Of a stretch of 64,000 nt of DNA, positions 24,659 through 35,599 are shown piece after piece (the stretch's first letter is position 1; every line of letters starts with the position of its first letter). The stretch spans positions 32,479,001 to 32,543,000 of the forward strand of contig NC_016131.3 of NCBI RefSeq assembly GCF_000005505.3, given 5' to 3'. Source of the stretch: Brachypodium distachyon (Eukaryota > Streptophyta > Magnoliopsida > Poales > Poaceae). The translations under genes were made by a program, and so were the position numbers. A model generated the notes under the pieces. That model saw only the letters and a list, made by a program, of their open reading frames with translations. It had not been told where the DNA came from and did not search any database.

Positions 24659-25478
24659 TGTCGTGGTGGTGTCACGGCAGATGTCATGGGATGGCTTATC
24701 TTGGGGCCGACGGACGAAGGAGGAACCGGAGGAGGGAGGACGTGCTGGGAAACACGCACAAATATACAAGCACACACAGATTTACCCAGGTTCGGAGCCC
24801 TCTTGCCGAGGTAGGACTCCTACTCCTGCTTTGTAGTATAAGCCGAGATAGTAAAAATCTACAATGGTGCTCCTTGAGCAGTATTCTTGAGGAAGAAGAA
24901 GAAGAAGGGGGAAACCCTAGATGCCTAAGTTTTGGATACCTCTCCTGGGAGGGGTGGTGCTCTATTTATGGACCGCCCATGTCACACTGACATGCGGGCC
25001 AGAGCCTAACATTATCTTCTTTGGGCCCCGCCGGGCACACGCCTTGGTTCGCTCCGGGTGGCACCGCAGGGGACAAGACAACTTTATTTTCCCTGGCTCC
25101 CTGCAACAAGTACAGCAGCCATCTGCCGGCTTCCATCAGAGATTCTCTTTCGGTGCTTCTTTTGCATAGGCCTGGCACCACAACGTAAGCAGCGACTACT
25201 TTCCTGTGATAAAGATAACGCTTCTTTACTTTGCGCCAGGAGACAAGGATGAGACATTTGAGGCATCTCGGCGGTAGCCGAGATCAGAGTACCTGTCCTT
25301 ATCCTGCAATCATACAAGACAAGATAGTCATGCCGGCATACACTTGGTATGCTGGCTTAGCATTAGTTTGGCTTATGGATGCCGGCGTACATGCTTGTAC
25401 CGGTTTTGCCTTCGTTATGTCGGCTAAAGTGTGTCGTCTAGACCCTACCCGGAGTCATCCCCCAGACAACGACCGACA
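24659..25478 (-). repeat. 5' LTR of element B (820 bp)
   Basis: On the plus strand it starts TGTCGTGG and ends GACCGACA. The ends form the TGTCG/CGACA pair also proposed for element A. The inner end abuts the primer site. CTGAT at 25479-25483 would be the target duplication. Confidence 0.8.
24961..24970 (-). promoter_or_regulatory. TATA-like box in the element B LTR
   Basis: The minus strand reads CCATAAATAGAG, a TATA variant suitably placed upstream of the primer site and gag. Confidence 0.5.
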
Positions 25479-26945
25479 CTGATGTAGTTTTTGGAAGAAA
25501 AAAAATAGAAATGGCCCTACCGGCCCTCACGTTCCCTAATCCAAAATTACATATCAAATCCCTAATCCCCAATCCTCACGCCGGCAGCCGGATATCATTC
25601 CATTCCCCAAATCACAAATCAAGCAAATTAATCAAATGTTACAACAAATCAAACTAGCGCCAGTGCTCCTCCACGCATCGCTGCCGGTGCTCCAGGCCGT
25701 CCGTGCTGCTGCTCCTCCACATGCGGGGGTGAACCAGGCCGTCCGTCTCGTCGGTGATGGTCTGTGTGAGAGAGAGATGGTGAGAGAGGGTGAGAGAGAG
25801 AACGAGAGATGGAGATGGAGGGAGAGAGAGAGGGGGGGGGGGGGGGGGGGTTACCGGCGGCGGCGGAGTCGATCTCGGCCGGAACGGTCGGCTGTGTGGG
25901 GGGGGGGGGAGGTCGGATCCGGCCGCTGGGGGGCCAAGGGAGGTGGATCCCATGCCGGGCTGGGTCGTGGCCGGCGAATCCGGCGCCACCGTGCACTGCC
26001 ACGGCTGCTGCTCGACGTAGAAGAGGAAAGGGGCGGCGCCGCTACTCCTATCTCCAGGTGCTGCGCAACGGAGGAAGGGAGATGGGCAAGGCGGAAGGGA
26101 GATAGGAAGGGAGAGGAGCTGCAGCTTGTGTGGAGGAAGGGGAAGAAGAGGGTGGAGGCAGAGGAGTTGAGTGCGTGCGTGTGGAGATCAGATCGGGAGA
26201 GGAGTGCGTGAGATGTAGAGAGAGAGAGACAGAGGAAAGAGTGGATCTTTGGATGGGGAGGTGCCACGTCATCGATCCATGCCACAACTGCTTCAGCCAA
26301 TCAGAACGCAGCACACGGATTGTGCTTTGTTTCCATCAGTGGCGGGCTGGACAGAAAAACCTGCCACTGATGTGTATAAAATTTGTTTCTTTTTCATTTT
26401 CAGTATAACATGATTTTTGTATAACTAAAATGGAAAATATTGTTTGTCATGAGAAGAAGCACATTTGTGCAAAACATGGATACATTATCACGAACGATGG
26501 CATAAAAATGGACAAAACTTGGTCATTTGGCTTAAACCTCAAGTTCAACTGTAGAAAATAACAAGATAGAACTAACTAGGTAGTTTTTCAACTGTTACCA
26601 TATGATATTATTGTTCCATCATGTTAAACAAGAAAAAAATAAGACTTTAGCAAAAAGAATCATATTTTCTGATTTTTTATGAATTAGCTATGATTATTTG
26701 AATGTTCGAAGGTCTCCATGAGTCATTAGTGACGGGCCTAGATGAAAAGACCGCCACTAATGTGTGTTTGTGTGAATTTTGCTATTTTTCACATTGAACC
26801 ATTAGTGACGGGCATTGGTCATCAGTGGCTAGCGAGCACGCGACCGTCACTGATGGCGTGTCATCAGTGACGGCGTGGTAGGCCCGTCATTCATGACCAT
26901 CATCTCACTGATGACTCGTCACATATGCACTGTTTTGTAGTAGTG
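25479..26945. mobile_element. CACTA (En/Spm) element, right part only
   Basis: The right terminus is TTTTGTAGTAGTG (to 26945), the inverse of CACTACNACAAAA, preceded by subterminal repeats CATCAGTGACGGGC in both orientations (26710-26930). An AT-rich part (26400-26700) and a CT/GC-rich part (25640-26330, with GA repeats and runs of G at 25832-25850 and 25899-25909) follow inward. The AT-rich part is an inverted relative of 31440-31680 in the complete element at 31121. The left part should lie beyond element B. No transposase is visible; ORFs here are low complexity. Confidence 0.75.
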
Positions 26946-27282
26946 CTGCCGCATCATATATTTTATATCCATTGTTTAGGGGTTTTTTGGTTTAGTCGAA
27001 AGCCGTCGGTTTCTAACCGAAAAAAACGAATCCGATACGGTTAACTGTTTGGCTAATCGGAACCGAAAACAGGTAAAACCGAACTTTCGGTTTGGTTTCA
27101 GTTATTTTCTTCTGGTTTTCGGTTTGGTTTTGCACAGGATGAGTTTATTTACTGTCTGAACAGTGCTACCACTAGCGCAGCTGGTTCGTAGAACTTGCGT
27201 ATATATTACTCAGCGTCTATATAGAAAACAATTCTACACCCTCCGTTCTCAATTCTTGTCGTAGTTTTAGTTCAATTGCCAT
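26946..27282. other. Intergenic, AACCGAAA-rich
   Basis: From 26990 to 27135 there are many AACCGAAA/TTTCGGTT motifs in both orientations. The remainder resembles promoter sequence upstream of the lectin fragment, with TATATA at 27200-27206. Nothing else seen. Confidence 0.5.
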
Positions 27283-27433
27283 GGCGAGACTCATCCTCAG
27301 CTTCCCGTCCGTGCTCCTAGTCATGTTACCTATGTGCCTTCCTCGTGTCACCTCGCTTAACTTCGACTACAATTTCACCACCTCTGCCGTCCTCGCCGGC
27401 GCTGACCTCAAGTACATGGTGTGTCTATACTAG
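27283..27433 (+). pseudogene. L-type lectin receptor kinase, 5' fragment
   Basis: The ORF begins with a hydrophobic signal peptide (MARLILSFPSVLLVML) followed by SLNFDYNFTTSAVLAGAD, which matches the beginning of the legume-lectin domain of L-type lectin receptor kinases. It stops after 50 codons at 27431 and no further lectin, membrane or kinase sequence follows, so this is a truncated remnant. A full family member has about 650-700 residues. Confidence 0.65.
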
Positions 27434-27599
27434 AGTAGTAATTTCCTGTTACAAGCCTCAAGAGTTGTGCCAAATTGAAACCTAGCCTCAAAAGTAGTAG
27501 TTTTTGTGAAATTTACTCTTAATTTTCCAAAAGCTCTTAAAGGAGAAGACTACCTGCTTAGTGACTAAAGCATTATAAAGGGATTAAAGCATCTCTTAT

Positions 27600-27766
27600 C
27601 TCCCTGCAGACGAAAGCCAGCCTTTTAGGCTTTCGGAAAAAAAGGTGGTAACCTGCAATTAGAGTTGGCTGGATACTCCTCCCTCCTCTATTGTACCCTT
27701 TCTCATTCGAGATGTAAACTTATTTGCTGATCAATAAAACGGGTACTTGTGGTCAAAAAAAGATCT
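27600..27766 (+). mobile_element. Retroposon 3' tail (LINE- or SINE-like)
   Basis: The sequence ends GATCAATAAAACGGGTACTTG followed by a short A-run at 27755-27761, the form of a polyadenylated retroposon end. The 5' side is not defined and no protein remains. Confidence 0.35.
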
Positions 27767-27770
27767 TGAT

Positions 27771-27880
27771 GGAAAATGTCACATAGAGCTGAGCCGTAGT
27801 ACTGATAAAAAAATGTCACGTACAGCTGAGCCGTGGTACCCATGGAAAATGTCACATAAAAAATGAAAAAATGTCACATC
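27771..27880. repeat. Short irregular repeats of AAAATGTCACAT
   Basis: AAAATGTCAC(A/G)T occurs four times, twice followed by AGCTGAGCCGT. Probably local slippage duplication. Confidence 0.7.
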
Positions 27881-28344
27881 AAAGAGGTCAATTTTTTTAA
27901 TACTTGTTTTGCTAATCATAGCAGGAAAGCTAGTAGCACCGACGAAAAGAGTAGCTTGAGAGAGGATTCAGGGCATGTACAAGTACAATTGTTGATAGAA
28001 CTGTTTTATTTTAGGTGTTTCACGTCATTAGACAACAAAAAATGTTGTATAATGAGTTATCTCTTAGTGTTATATCTTAAAATTAATGCTTAGATAAATA
28101 AAATTAACTAAATAAATGTTATGAAAAGGCAAAATCTAGTACAATTGGAAATTTGCATTATCTTTGTCTTATCATTCTTGTGAAGAGACCATCTCTTAAT
28201 TAAAAGAAGGCCTGTGTCTTTTTTATTTATTTCTTCGACGTCAGATTTTATCCTACGTGACGTCGGTAAAAAAAAGTCTGACGTCCACACGCACTTATAT
28301 ACTCCTGTACAATTCTATGGGACGGGGGAGTATTTCACGGCCAA

Positions 28345-28437
28345 ACGTACCAGAGGAGTAGCTTTGTGATTGGAAAGCTTGTTGCTATTCACGTACCAGA
28401 GGAGTAGCTTTGTGATTGGAAAGCTTGTTGCTGTAGT
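28345..28437. repeat. 46-bp direct tandem duplication
   Basis: A block starting ACGTACCAGAGGAGTAGC is present at 28345 and at 28391, nearly identical, indicating a recent local duplication. Confidence 0.9.
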
Positions 28438-28479
28438 TTCAGAATGCCAACAGTACTCATGTTATCAGACAACTGGGGA

Positions 28480-28960
28480 TAAATCTGCGAAGTTTCCGCT
28501 CTCCGGCCTATGAAATCCAAATGCACGGACAATTATATGCATTCACTTTGAATCAAGCAATGTATCAAGCCACAAACTGTTATTTTCCTGTTTGAATGTT
28601 GAACGTCTTTACTCTTTTTCTTCTGAAAATGAAGGCTGGGGGAGACCGTCTGCCTAGCTGCATGCAGCGTGCAGTAGTGAAATTCATGTGGCCGGCCAAT
28701 CTAACATTTCTTCCTGGCATCAATTCGATCTTGCAGACAACCGGCCAGTTGGTAGTACATCGTCGTCACCACACAGTTGAAATACTTAAGTGGAGTACTA
28801 TTTGTTTGACTTATCAGCTGCGTGATTAATGATTGAACAAAGCATACGTGGCTCAAAACGGATGATATCCTGGAGTCTGGAGCTTCATCTCAGCAGTATA
28901 TTCAGGGCCAGCTGAAGCGCGCGAGACACCATCTACGGTACTTAGAACATCTCCAAGTAC
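28480..28960 (+). repeat. Relic copy 1 of the upstream region of the S-domain kinase gene
   Basis: This segment aligns by eye with 39515-40160 and its last part with 40850-40960, directly upstream of the kinase gene at 41177. Shared landmarks are GCATTCACT-TTTGAATCAAGCAATG, CTTGCAGACAACC, GTCACCACAC-GTTGAAATA and CAGCCAGCTGAA-type blocks. No kinase sequence follows it. Confidence 0.7.
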
Positions 28961-29609
28961 ACTCGCCAAATTCTAGCCATTTGTTCATTTTTTATCCGAT
29001 TTTGTCCGTGGAGAAAGAAAAACGATCCAACAGGATTCGCTATATTGATGTTATTCGTCCGTTTGTCCGCGGACATACCAAATGCTAGTTAAATTTGGCA
29101 TTGCTTTGGCAAGCCGGACATCAGTTTGGTCAAAGCAAATAGTTTTCTTTCTCTCCTGCACTCATGCCATGTCATCTATGATGGACAACAATTTCAAGTG
29201 TTTAATGTTGATTTGTGCTTATTTTAGCATTATGGTCATGTGAAATATTTGAATTTTGTCATTCGAGATATCTGGACTATGTCATTTGCACTGTACTGTT
29301 TTATCTATCTCTGAATTAATATTATTGAATACATATTTGTTGATGATAGAATTGAAAAGAATTGGATGAGGACAATTTAAAGAGTAGACATTTGACATGT
29401 GACCGTCGAGAGATGTGATAAATTAACACTTGGCAAACGAACAAACGACATGTCAATTTGACACTAGGAGACTCCCGCCGCCAGATAACAATGGAGGAAA
29501 ATTAGGGTTCGATTCAAAGCGTGCCATCTTCGTCCGGATTCGCCGGTTCCCCTCACCTCCTGCCGCCATCTTGGCATTGTGAGGTGGGGGGAACCTCGGT
29601 TCCTGCTAG
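28961..29609. other. Intergenic
   Basis: AT-rich sequence. The AGAACATCTCCAAGTACACT motif at 28946-28965 resembles the end of common grass MITEs, but no partner end was identified. Nothing else supported. Confidence 0.4.
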
Positions 29610-30266
29610 ATGTGTCAAGTTTTTAGCATTATTAGTCTTGTGGTCTTCATCGACAACGCTATGGCGAAGGGTGCGATGCCGTCAAGAATAAAGGTACTCT
29701 GTTTCTTCCTCTGCTGCGGTGGTGTCTTGTTGGACAGCGCCACGGGGCCAGAGAGTTTTACTCGCCGCAGATTCGATGTGTTCGATCTTGCGGATTTTGA
29801 GTTTCTATACTCGCAAATCCGTTCATATAGATTTGATGAGTTTTTGCTGGTGTGTCATGATGCTTTTGTTGGTTTGATCTTCTGTGATATTGGAGTCCTT
29901 CTCTGGCGTCCCGGTAAAGTTCATGTGGTTAGACAACCTATACTTTTGGGGGATAATCCCCGATCCAAATACGTTCAACGCTCACAGCTTCTCGTCTCTT
30001 TAAATGGGGAACTCAAGGGAATTTCTGAAACGTTTGAAAGCAGTCAAGATCGTGCAGTTGTACTCGAGTGCTTTCAAGCCTGCAATAATTATGGATCCGT
30101 TCATCTGCTTTTGCCTTTTCCGGGTGAATTCCTCCCACAACCACAAGGCTCCTCATCCTCTCTTTCCGTATGTAGAGGATACTGTAGCTCTAACGTGCTG
30201 TGGTCTCGTGGACAATCAGAAGCAGCCAACGCCAGGGGGCACCCACTTGACTGCAAATTGCAGTGA
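29610..30266 (+). CDS. Hypothetical ORF, 218 codons
   Basis: An open frame with an initial hydrophobic stretch and no domain I recognise. An overlapping frame (30004-30282) is also open, and composition is mixed, so a gene fragment inside an unknown transposon is as likely as a gene. No promoter or poly(A) signal was evident. Low confidence that it is expressed. Confidence 0.2.
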   Translation: MCQVFSIISLVVFIDNAMAKGAMPSRIKVLCFFLCCGGVLLDSATGPESFTRRRFDVFDLADFEFLYSQIRSYRFDEFLLVCHDAFVGLIFCDIGVLLWRPGKVHVVRQPILLGDNPRSKYVQRSQLLVSLNGELKGISETFESSQDRAVVLECFQACNNYGSVHLLLPFPGEFLPQPQGSSSSLSVCRGYCSSNVLWSRGQSEAANARGHPLDCKLQ

Positions 30267-30299
30267 ATGGAAAACACACTAAGGTGATAACATAGTAAG

Positions 30300-31120
30300 A
30301 GCACTGCTATAATGGAAACACTATATAATTCTCCAACTTCAACTGGTTTAGTTAACCTCTGAAGTTTCCCGGTAACTTCCAAAACCTTCTTTTTTTTGCG
30401 GGTAAACTTCCAAAACCTTCAGAGCAGAAATTGCAAAAATAAGGCCCAAAGCTCCATCATACATGCCAGCATCAATTGACAGTGTCCTGATTTTTTTCAA
30501 ATATAATACTTTTATCAGTGATATCTCCTCAGTTACTACAAGAACCACAGCATGAAATTCTTAGCATATGAGATCCAATCAATAAAGCCTCTTTAGTTGA
30601 ATTGGCCAGTTCAAATCGACCATGAATGTTACATATTTGATTAACCCACCTTCACAACGTACAGATTCTTAGTCAGTTAAAGGAAAACGCGCAAGAAAAT
30701 GAGCGCAAGGCAAAGAAAAACATACGTCGTGACTCCGGCATCTCCCATCCAGCTGATAATGACAAATGACTTCAGTACCTTGGAGAGAAGGAGAGGCAGG
30801 ACTCGAGAATGTCCTTTCAAGCTAACCTTCCCCATCAGATATCTCATTCATACAAATCAATGCCGTATTAGAAACGCATGGCACGCCTGACAGTAAAATA
30901 GAATATGCAGCACACATCTTGGGAAACAGAATGTGCTCGGTTTAGCTACATAATGTTTCATAGTCTTTCCGTCCAACAAAGGGTGTCTCAATTTTGACTA
31001 AATTTAAATGCATCTATACACTAAGTCATGTCTAGAGAAAGTAATTAATTTGCAGTGCTTATTCAATGTCAGATCTTACAAATTACATCCCCTTAGGCTG
31101 TCCCAAATTCCATTAAAAAT
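30300..31120. other. Intergenic, with degraded MITE sequence
   Basis: AT-rich. TTTCCGTCCAACAAAGGGTG at 30965-30984, followed by Stowaway-like internal sequence, suggests one arm of an old Stowaway MITE. No gene seen. Confidence 0.4.
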
Positions 31121-32930
31121 CACTACGACAAAACGTGTATATGTGACGAGACATCAGTGATGGGCCTTTCGCGCCCGTCCCTGATGACCGTCATCAGTAG
31201 CGGGCCTTTCGTGCCCGTCACTGATGACCAACATCAGTGACGGTCGCGTACCGCACCCGTCACTGATGACGCCTCATCAGTGACGGGCGTCGTACGCCCG
31301 TCACTGATGACCAATCATCAGTAACGGGCCCGGGAGGCCCATCACTAATGGTTCGATGCCAAAAATAACAAAATTCAGAAAAGCACACATCAGTGGCGGG
31401 CTCAATATCAGGGGCCGCCATTGATGAGCCCGGGAAACCTTTGGATATTGGAAAAATCATAACTAATTCATAAAAAACCCAGAAAAATGTGATTATTTTT
31501 GCTGAAGTCTTAGTTTTTCTTGCTCGACATGATGGAACAATAATATCATATATTAGCATTTGAAAAATGACTTATGTGGTACAATTTTGTAGTTTTCCAC
31601 AGTTGAGTTTATGGTTTAAGCCAAATGATTAAAGTTTTGTCCATTTCCATGTCCTAATTCATGATGATGTATTTATTTATTGCACATAGGTGTATATTAC
31701 CACCAAACAGTGTTGCCAAAGAAATGTCAAATGTTTGGTTGAAAAATGTATTCTTGGTTATATCTAAATGCAAAAAATGAGGTGTTTTGTGAAACAACTA
31801 CAATTAATATGGTTCAAATAACACCTATCCAATTTTCACATAAACTAGACCATATTCATAAATTTATAAGCCAATTATAAGTTATAAAATAGTTGTATTT
31901 TATACTAAGCAAGAAAATACAAAAAAAATCATGTTCGGGCCATGAGTGACGGGTCCTATAGCTACGCCTGCCACTAATGCTTATATGGGCCAACCCAACT
32001 TATTTGAGTCCCGGAACCAACCCCATTGCATATATAATACAACCTAACCCTAACCCCCACTCCTGCCTCTCTTTCTCCCTGCCGCCGCCACCTCCCTCCC
32101 TCACTTCTGCCCGTTTTCTCCTCCTTCCTCTCCCCAGTCCACACGCATCCATCTCTCCCTCTCCTTTCTTCTCCCTCCTCTCTCCCAGCCCGTGCAGTTG
32201 CCGCACTGTGCTCCTCTCTCTCCCAGCGTGCCCGGTTCTCCTCCTCCCTCCCCAGAGCACCCGATCCCCCTCTCTCCCAGCCCGGTTCTCCATCTCCCCG
32301 TCTCGATCTCCACCTCCCCGTCGCGGATCTGGGCCGGAGGCTACCGGAACCGGCCTATCTTCTCCTCCCGCACGCGTCTGCAGTGAGCGGCGGCGACGGC
32401 GGCATCTCCAGCTAGCGGTGGCATGGGTTAGGTTTGGGCTGCAATGGGTTGCGTTCAGGACTAGCTAGGGTTCTTTTTTTCCTTGTTTTTCATCAAATTT
32501 TTGGATCTTGATGTGAAGCAATGCCATATTTCTTGATCTGATTTGTGTCCAAGCTAGGGTTCTTGATCTGATTTGTGTCCATGTTGTGTGTTCGATCATC
32601 TCTATTCATCGATTCGTTGTTGGCCGGGGAGATGGGCTGCCTGCAGATGCCGGCGACGGGGAACGATCAGGGATGCCTGCTCCTGAGGCATGGGCGTGGC
32701 GACGGGAACGTGCGGGCTGGGCCAATGCCCAGCCTTTTTTTTTAAATGTGAAAAATGATATCAGTGTCGGTCCCTACAAGGACCCGCCACTGATGTGCAT
32801 AACATCAGCAACGGGCTGACCGCCCGTCACTGATGTACCCCACATTAGTGACAGGAAGTTAGTGACGGGCGGTCTGCCCGTTACTGATAGCCATTTTTTA
32901 CCGTTACTGATAAACATTTTTGTAGTAGTG
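31121..32930. mobile_element. Complete non-autonomous CACTA element (1810 bp)
   Basis: It starts CACTACGACAAAA at 31121 and ends TTTTTGTAGTAGTG at 32930, and is flanked by AAT (31118-31120 and 32931-32933), the 3-bp target duplication of the superfamily. About a dozen CATCAGTGACGGGC / GCCCGTCACTGATG motifs fill 31140-31350, and fewer fill 32755-32920. The centre has an AT-rich part and a CT-rich, GCC-rich stretch (32040-32400) resembling a plant 5' leader. No transposase is present, so it needs a helper element. It belongs to the same family as the element ending at 26945, in opposite orientation. Confidence 0.9.
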
Positions 32931-35286
32931 AATGAACATGATTAGATGATCAGTCTATGCTTCATAGTGACATTGCGCAAACAACATATGTTCTCCGCAA
33001 TTTGCAAAAATATTAAATATCAAACATACAAACCAAAATTCATGAAAGAAACCATCCATCTTCCTCAATTCCGGGAGATGTTAGAACGGATACGTAGGGC
33101 GGGTGGCGGCGGAGGAGCGAGTAAGCGGAGGCGAGCAGCAGCGTCAGGAGGCGGCGGCGGCAATCTGGAGGTGGAAAAAGTAGCGGCTCGGTGGTAGGTC
33201 ACGGAGCCGAGAGAGGTGAAAGGCATCGAGCCATCCACGCTTAGGGCCAGTTCTTTTCGGCTTCAGCTTCTTCAGAAAACGGCCGTAGCATGTCTACCCA
33301 CAGAAACTGTGGTGCGGAGAAGCCCTTGAGAAGTTTCAACCCAGTTCTTTTTGGATTTTGTCATCTCAGCCTATTGTCTGAGTTGTTTATTGAAAATTCT
33401 ATAATACCCTTGAGCTAAAATTTTGTCTTGGCTATCTGATACGAGTACTGATTTGCTATATATATACGGAAAATGATTTCATGTCATCAAAACGTTCTAC
33501 ATATTTATGCGCCATACAATTTTTCCGTGAAGCTATTTTTACTGATTTTGCTTGGCGAGGAACTGAAATGAGGCCAGAAATCTTGTCAAATATTTTGATC
33601 CCAAGATATTCGATCCAGACATGCATAATCTTCCAATCCAATAAATTAGAAAGAAAAACATAATCTTCCAAGCCAATAAATTAGAAAGAAAAACAAAAGT
33701 ATGTCTTTTCTTGATGCGCGCACAGGCAATATCACAAGCATGTCGCGCGCATGAAAGTGCCCAAGCAAACCGCGGTGTGAATGAATTGAAGGTCCGGGCT
33801 GACTTGCGGACTGAGATGAGATGAGTGGGAGGCCATGGCCGTCCATGAGGAGCAGCTCGCCGACGAAGAGCTTGGGGCGGCACGATTACAGCAGCTGGAC
33901 GGCGTGGAGAGGGACGCAGAGGCGGCGGTGGCAGTGGAATCCGGCGACGGCAGCGGGAGTGGCTTCTGGAGCCGGCGCCAGAGCCCGTGGAGGGAGGCGG
34001 GCGAGCGGCGGCGGTTATGGGAGGCAGGCGAGCGGCTCCGGCCGCCGGGACGGGAGGTACGGGCGGCTCCGGTCGCGTTGGGGGGAGACGGGCGAGGCGC
34101 GCCGGCGGCGGTGGAGAAGGCGAGCGCGCGGCGTCGGCGGTGGCGGAGGCAGGAGGGAGGTAGACGAGCAGTGGCGGCCACGGCGATGGAATCGGAACAG
34201 AGCGAGTTCTCGCTCGGGTGGAAAGAAAAAGCCTCAGGCGAATCGGTACGTGCAATTGAACGGAGTAGAAGCGGGACCTCCGCCGCCCTAGAAGGCTAGA
34301 ACCCGATTCAGTTCTCCTCCCGCCCCCATCGGCCTCTGTTGTTGCCTCCACTCACGGCTCCTCCCTCCACCGCTGGAGCAACAGACCGGGAGGCCACCAT
34401 CTCCCATCGCGGCCAGCGGCTCATGTACGTGGTCGCGTCGTCTCGCTCCGGCCCTCTGCAGGCGCGCAACGCCCTCTCCCCTCCGCCCATTTTTCTAGGT
34501 GGAGGGCTCCGGTGGAGGAGGAGACGGCCGGCAACAGCCCAACGCCCATTGCAACCATCTCCTTACTGCCTAGTTTGATCTGTTATTCTTTACTGAGTGT
34601 AGTAATTCTGTATGGATTTGGGAGATCACGAGAGTACTAAAACGGTTTTGGAGAGTTTAGTTTGGGCAACTTTTCATCGTGGTCCTTGATTAGAATTTTA
34701 TGCGGTGGATTTGAGCTTAGATTTGTTAATTATTCACACGTGGTATATAAATTTTGTGGAATTGTGATTTTTTTACAATGAACTGTTTATTGATCTATTT
34801 GTTGATCTAGGTCGGGTATACCCGTGGGTCTGCGAGACCCGTATTGGGGCTGGGTCCGGGTTTTTTTTTGACCTAGTATCGGGTAAGGGTACGAGTGTGG
34901 GTCTGGTAAGGCTAGACCCGATGACCCCGGGTGCCATCCATAATCAGTTGTTCATTTTCTCTTCTGAGTTGTTTGTGCTTGGTCTAGCACGTGTCATGCG
35001 TGTTTAGGAGTTCCATTTGTGATATCGCTTTGTGCACCGGATTTGCCCGCTACACTGGACTTTTTTAGGCATGGTTTCAATGGAGCCTTCCATTGGTGCT
35101 TCCCAGATGAACTCATTTCCGGGCATGCGTTCTCAGGGGCTTCCTATCGGTGTCTCTATGCTGGTGGTTTCTTCACGCGGGGTGGAGTTCGGGTGGCTCC
35201 GCTAGTTGTTTCGGGTTTTGCCTCTCGTTCCGGTGGATGCCATACTCGGCGGTTTCTTTTGGTTGTTTTGGTTTGTGCTTGTCCCA
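32931..35286. other. Intergenic, GC-rich patches without a recognisable gene
   Basis: It contains GC-rich blocks at 33090-33200 and 33830-34560, with long but low-complexity ORFs on both strands (Pro, Arg, Ala, Gly). There is a 35-bp duplication at 33628-33697. GGGTC-rich sequence lies at 34808-34930. TTAGGGCCAGTTCTTTTCGG at 33240-33259 looks like a MITE end without a clear partner. No gene is supported. Confidence 0.4.
33628..33697. repeat. 35-bp direct duplication
   Basis: AATCTTCCAA-CCAATAAATTAG-AAAGAAAAACA occurs twice in a row with one base difference. Confidence 0.85.
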
Positions 35287-35574
35287 GTTGAGGAGGAGGA
35301 GGTGCAGGAGGAGGAGGAGGAGGATGGCATGTCTTCCGTTGATGCAAGCAACGGCGGAGAAGATTCTCCGGAACTTCTCAAGACGAGAAAATTTGAGGGG
35401 ATGTTAGTTCCCGTATAACTAGAGTTTCGTACCGAGTACAAGCACAAGCCTGTGGCACAACACACAAGATCACACTTCAATTCAAACTCAAGATACAAGG
35501 ATCCCAAGATTGGAAGCCAAGTGCATCCTATTCTTGTTGACAGTTCGGAGTCAGACTCGGAGTAGATTACCACA
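35287..35574 (+). pseudogene. Truncated second copy of the acidic protein gene
   Basis: This matches 37730-38020 almost base for base from the Glu codon repeat through the stop codon and about 20 bp beyond. It lacks the N-terminal part, has a TAA at 35416 where the other copy has AAA, and has a 12-bp in-frame difference at 35377-35388. Its last codons (VHPILVDSSESDSE) are unchanged. Neither the promoter repeats nor the start region are present upstream, so it is a dead fragment. Confidence 0.75.
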
Positions 35575-35599
35575 CTCCTTGCCAGTCATGAGGTTTACC

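Larger units (their letters stand above)
13833..25478 (-). mobile_element. Element B: second Tat-lineage Ty3-gypsy retrotransposon, split by element A
   Basis: The minus-strand order is 5' LTR (25478-24659), primer site, gag, protease, RT, RNase H and integrase, followed by an opposite-strand extra ORF whose 5' part is missing because A inserted there. Its missing left part and 3' LTR should lie beyond A, left of the window. The protein sequences differ clearly from A (for example YVDD versus YMDD, and a different RNase H), so the two are separate families. Coding parts are degenerate. Confidence 0.85.

Noticed and set aside
25636..26314. Several 75-190-codon ORFs around GA repeats and G-runs
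   Set aside because: Microsatellite-driven frames inside a CACTA element; no recognisable protein.
31977..32468. 163-codon Ser/Pro-rich ORF
   Set aside because: Lies in a CT-rich, leader-like core of the CACTA element and consists of simple-sequence residues.
33240..33420. MITE starting TTAGGGCCAGTTCTTTTCGG
   Set aside because: No inverted partner or target duplication could be found by eye; only a short direct echo at about 33343.
33539..34351. 270-codon minus-strand ORF
   Set aside because: Low-complexity Pro/Arg/Ser sequence in a GC-rich patch with other open frames on both strands; no domain, no clear promoter.
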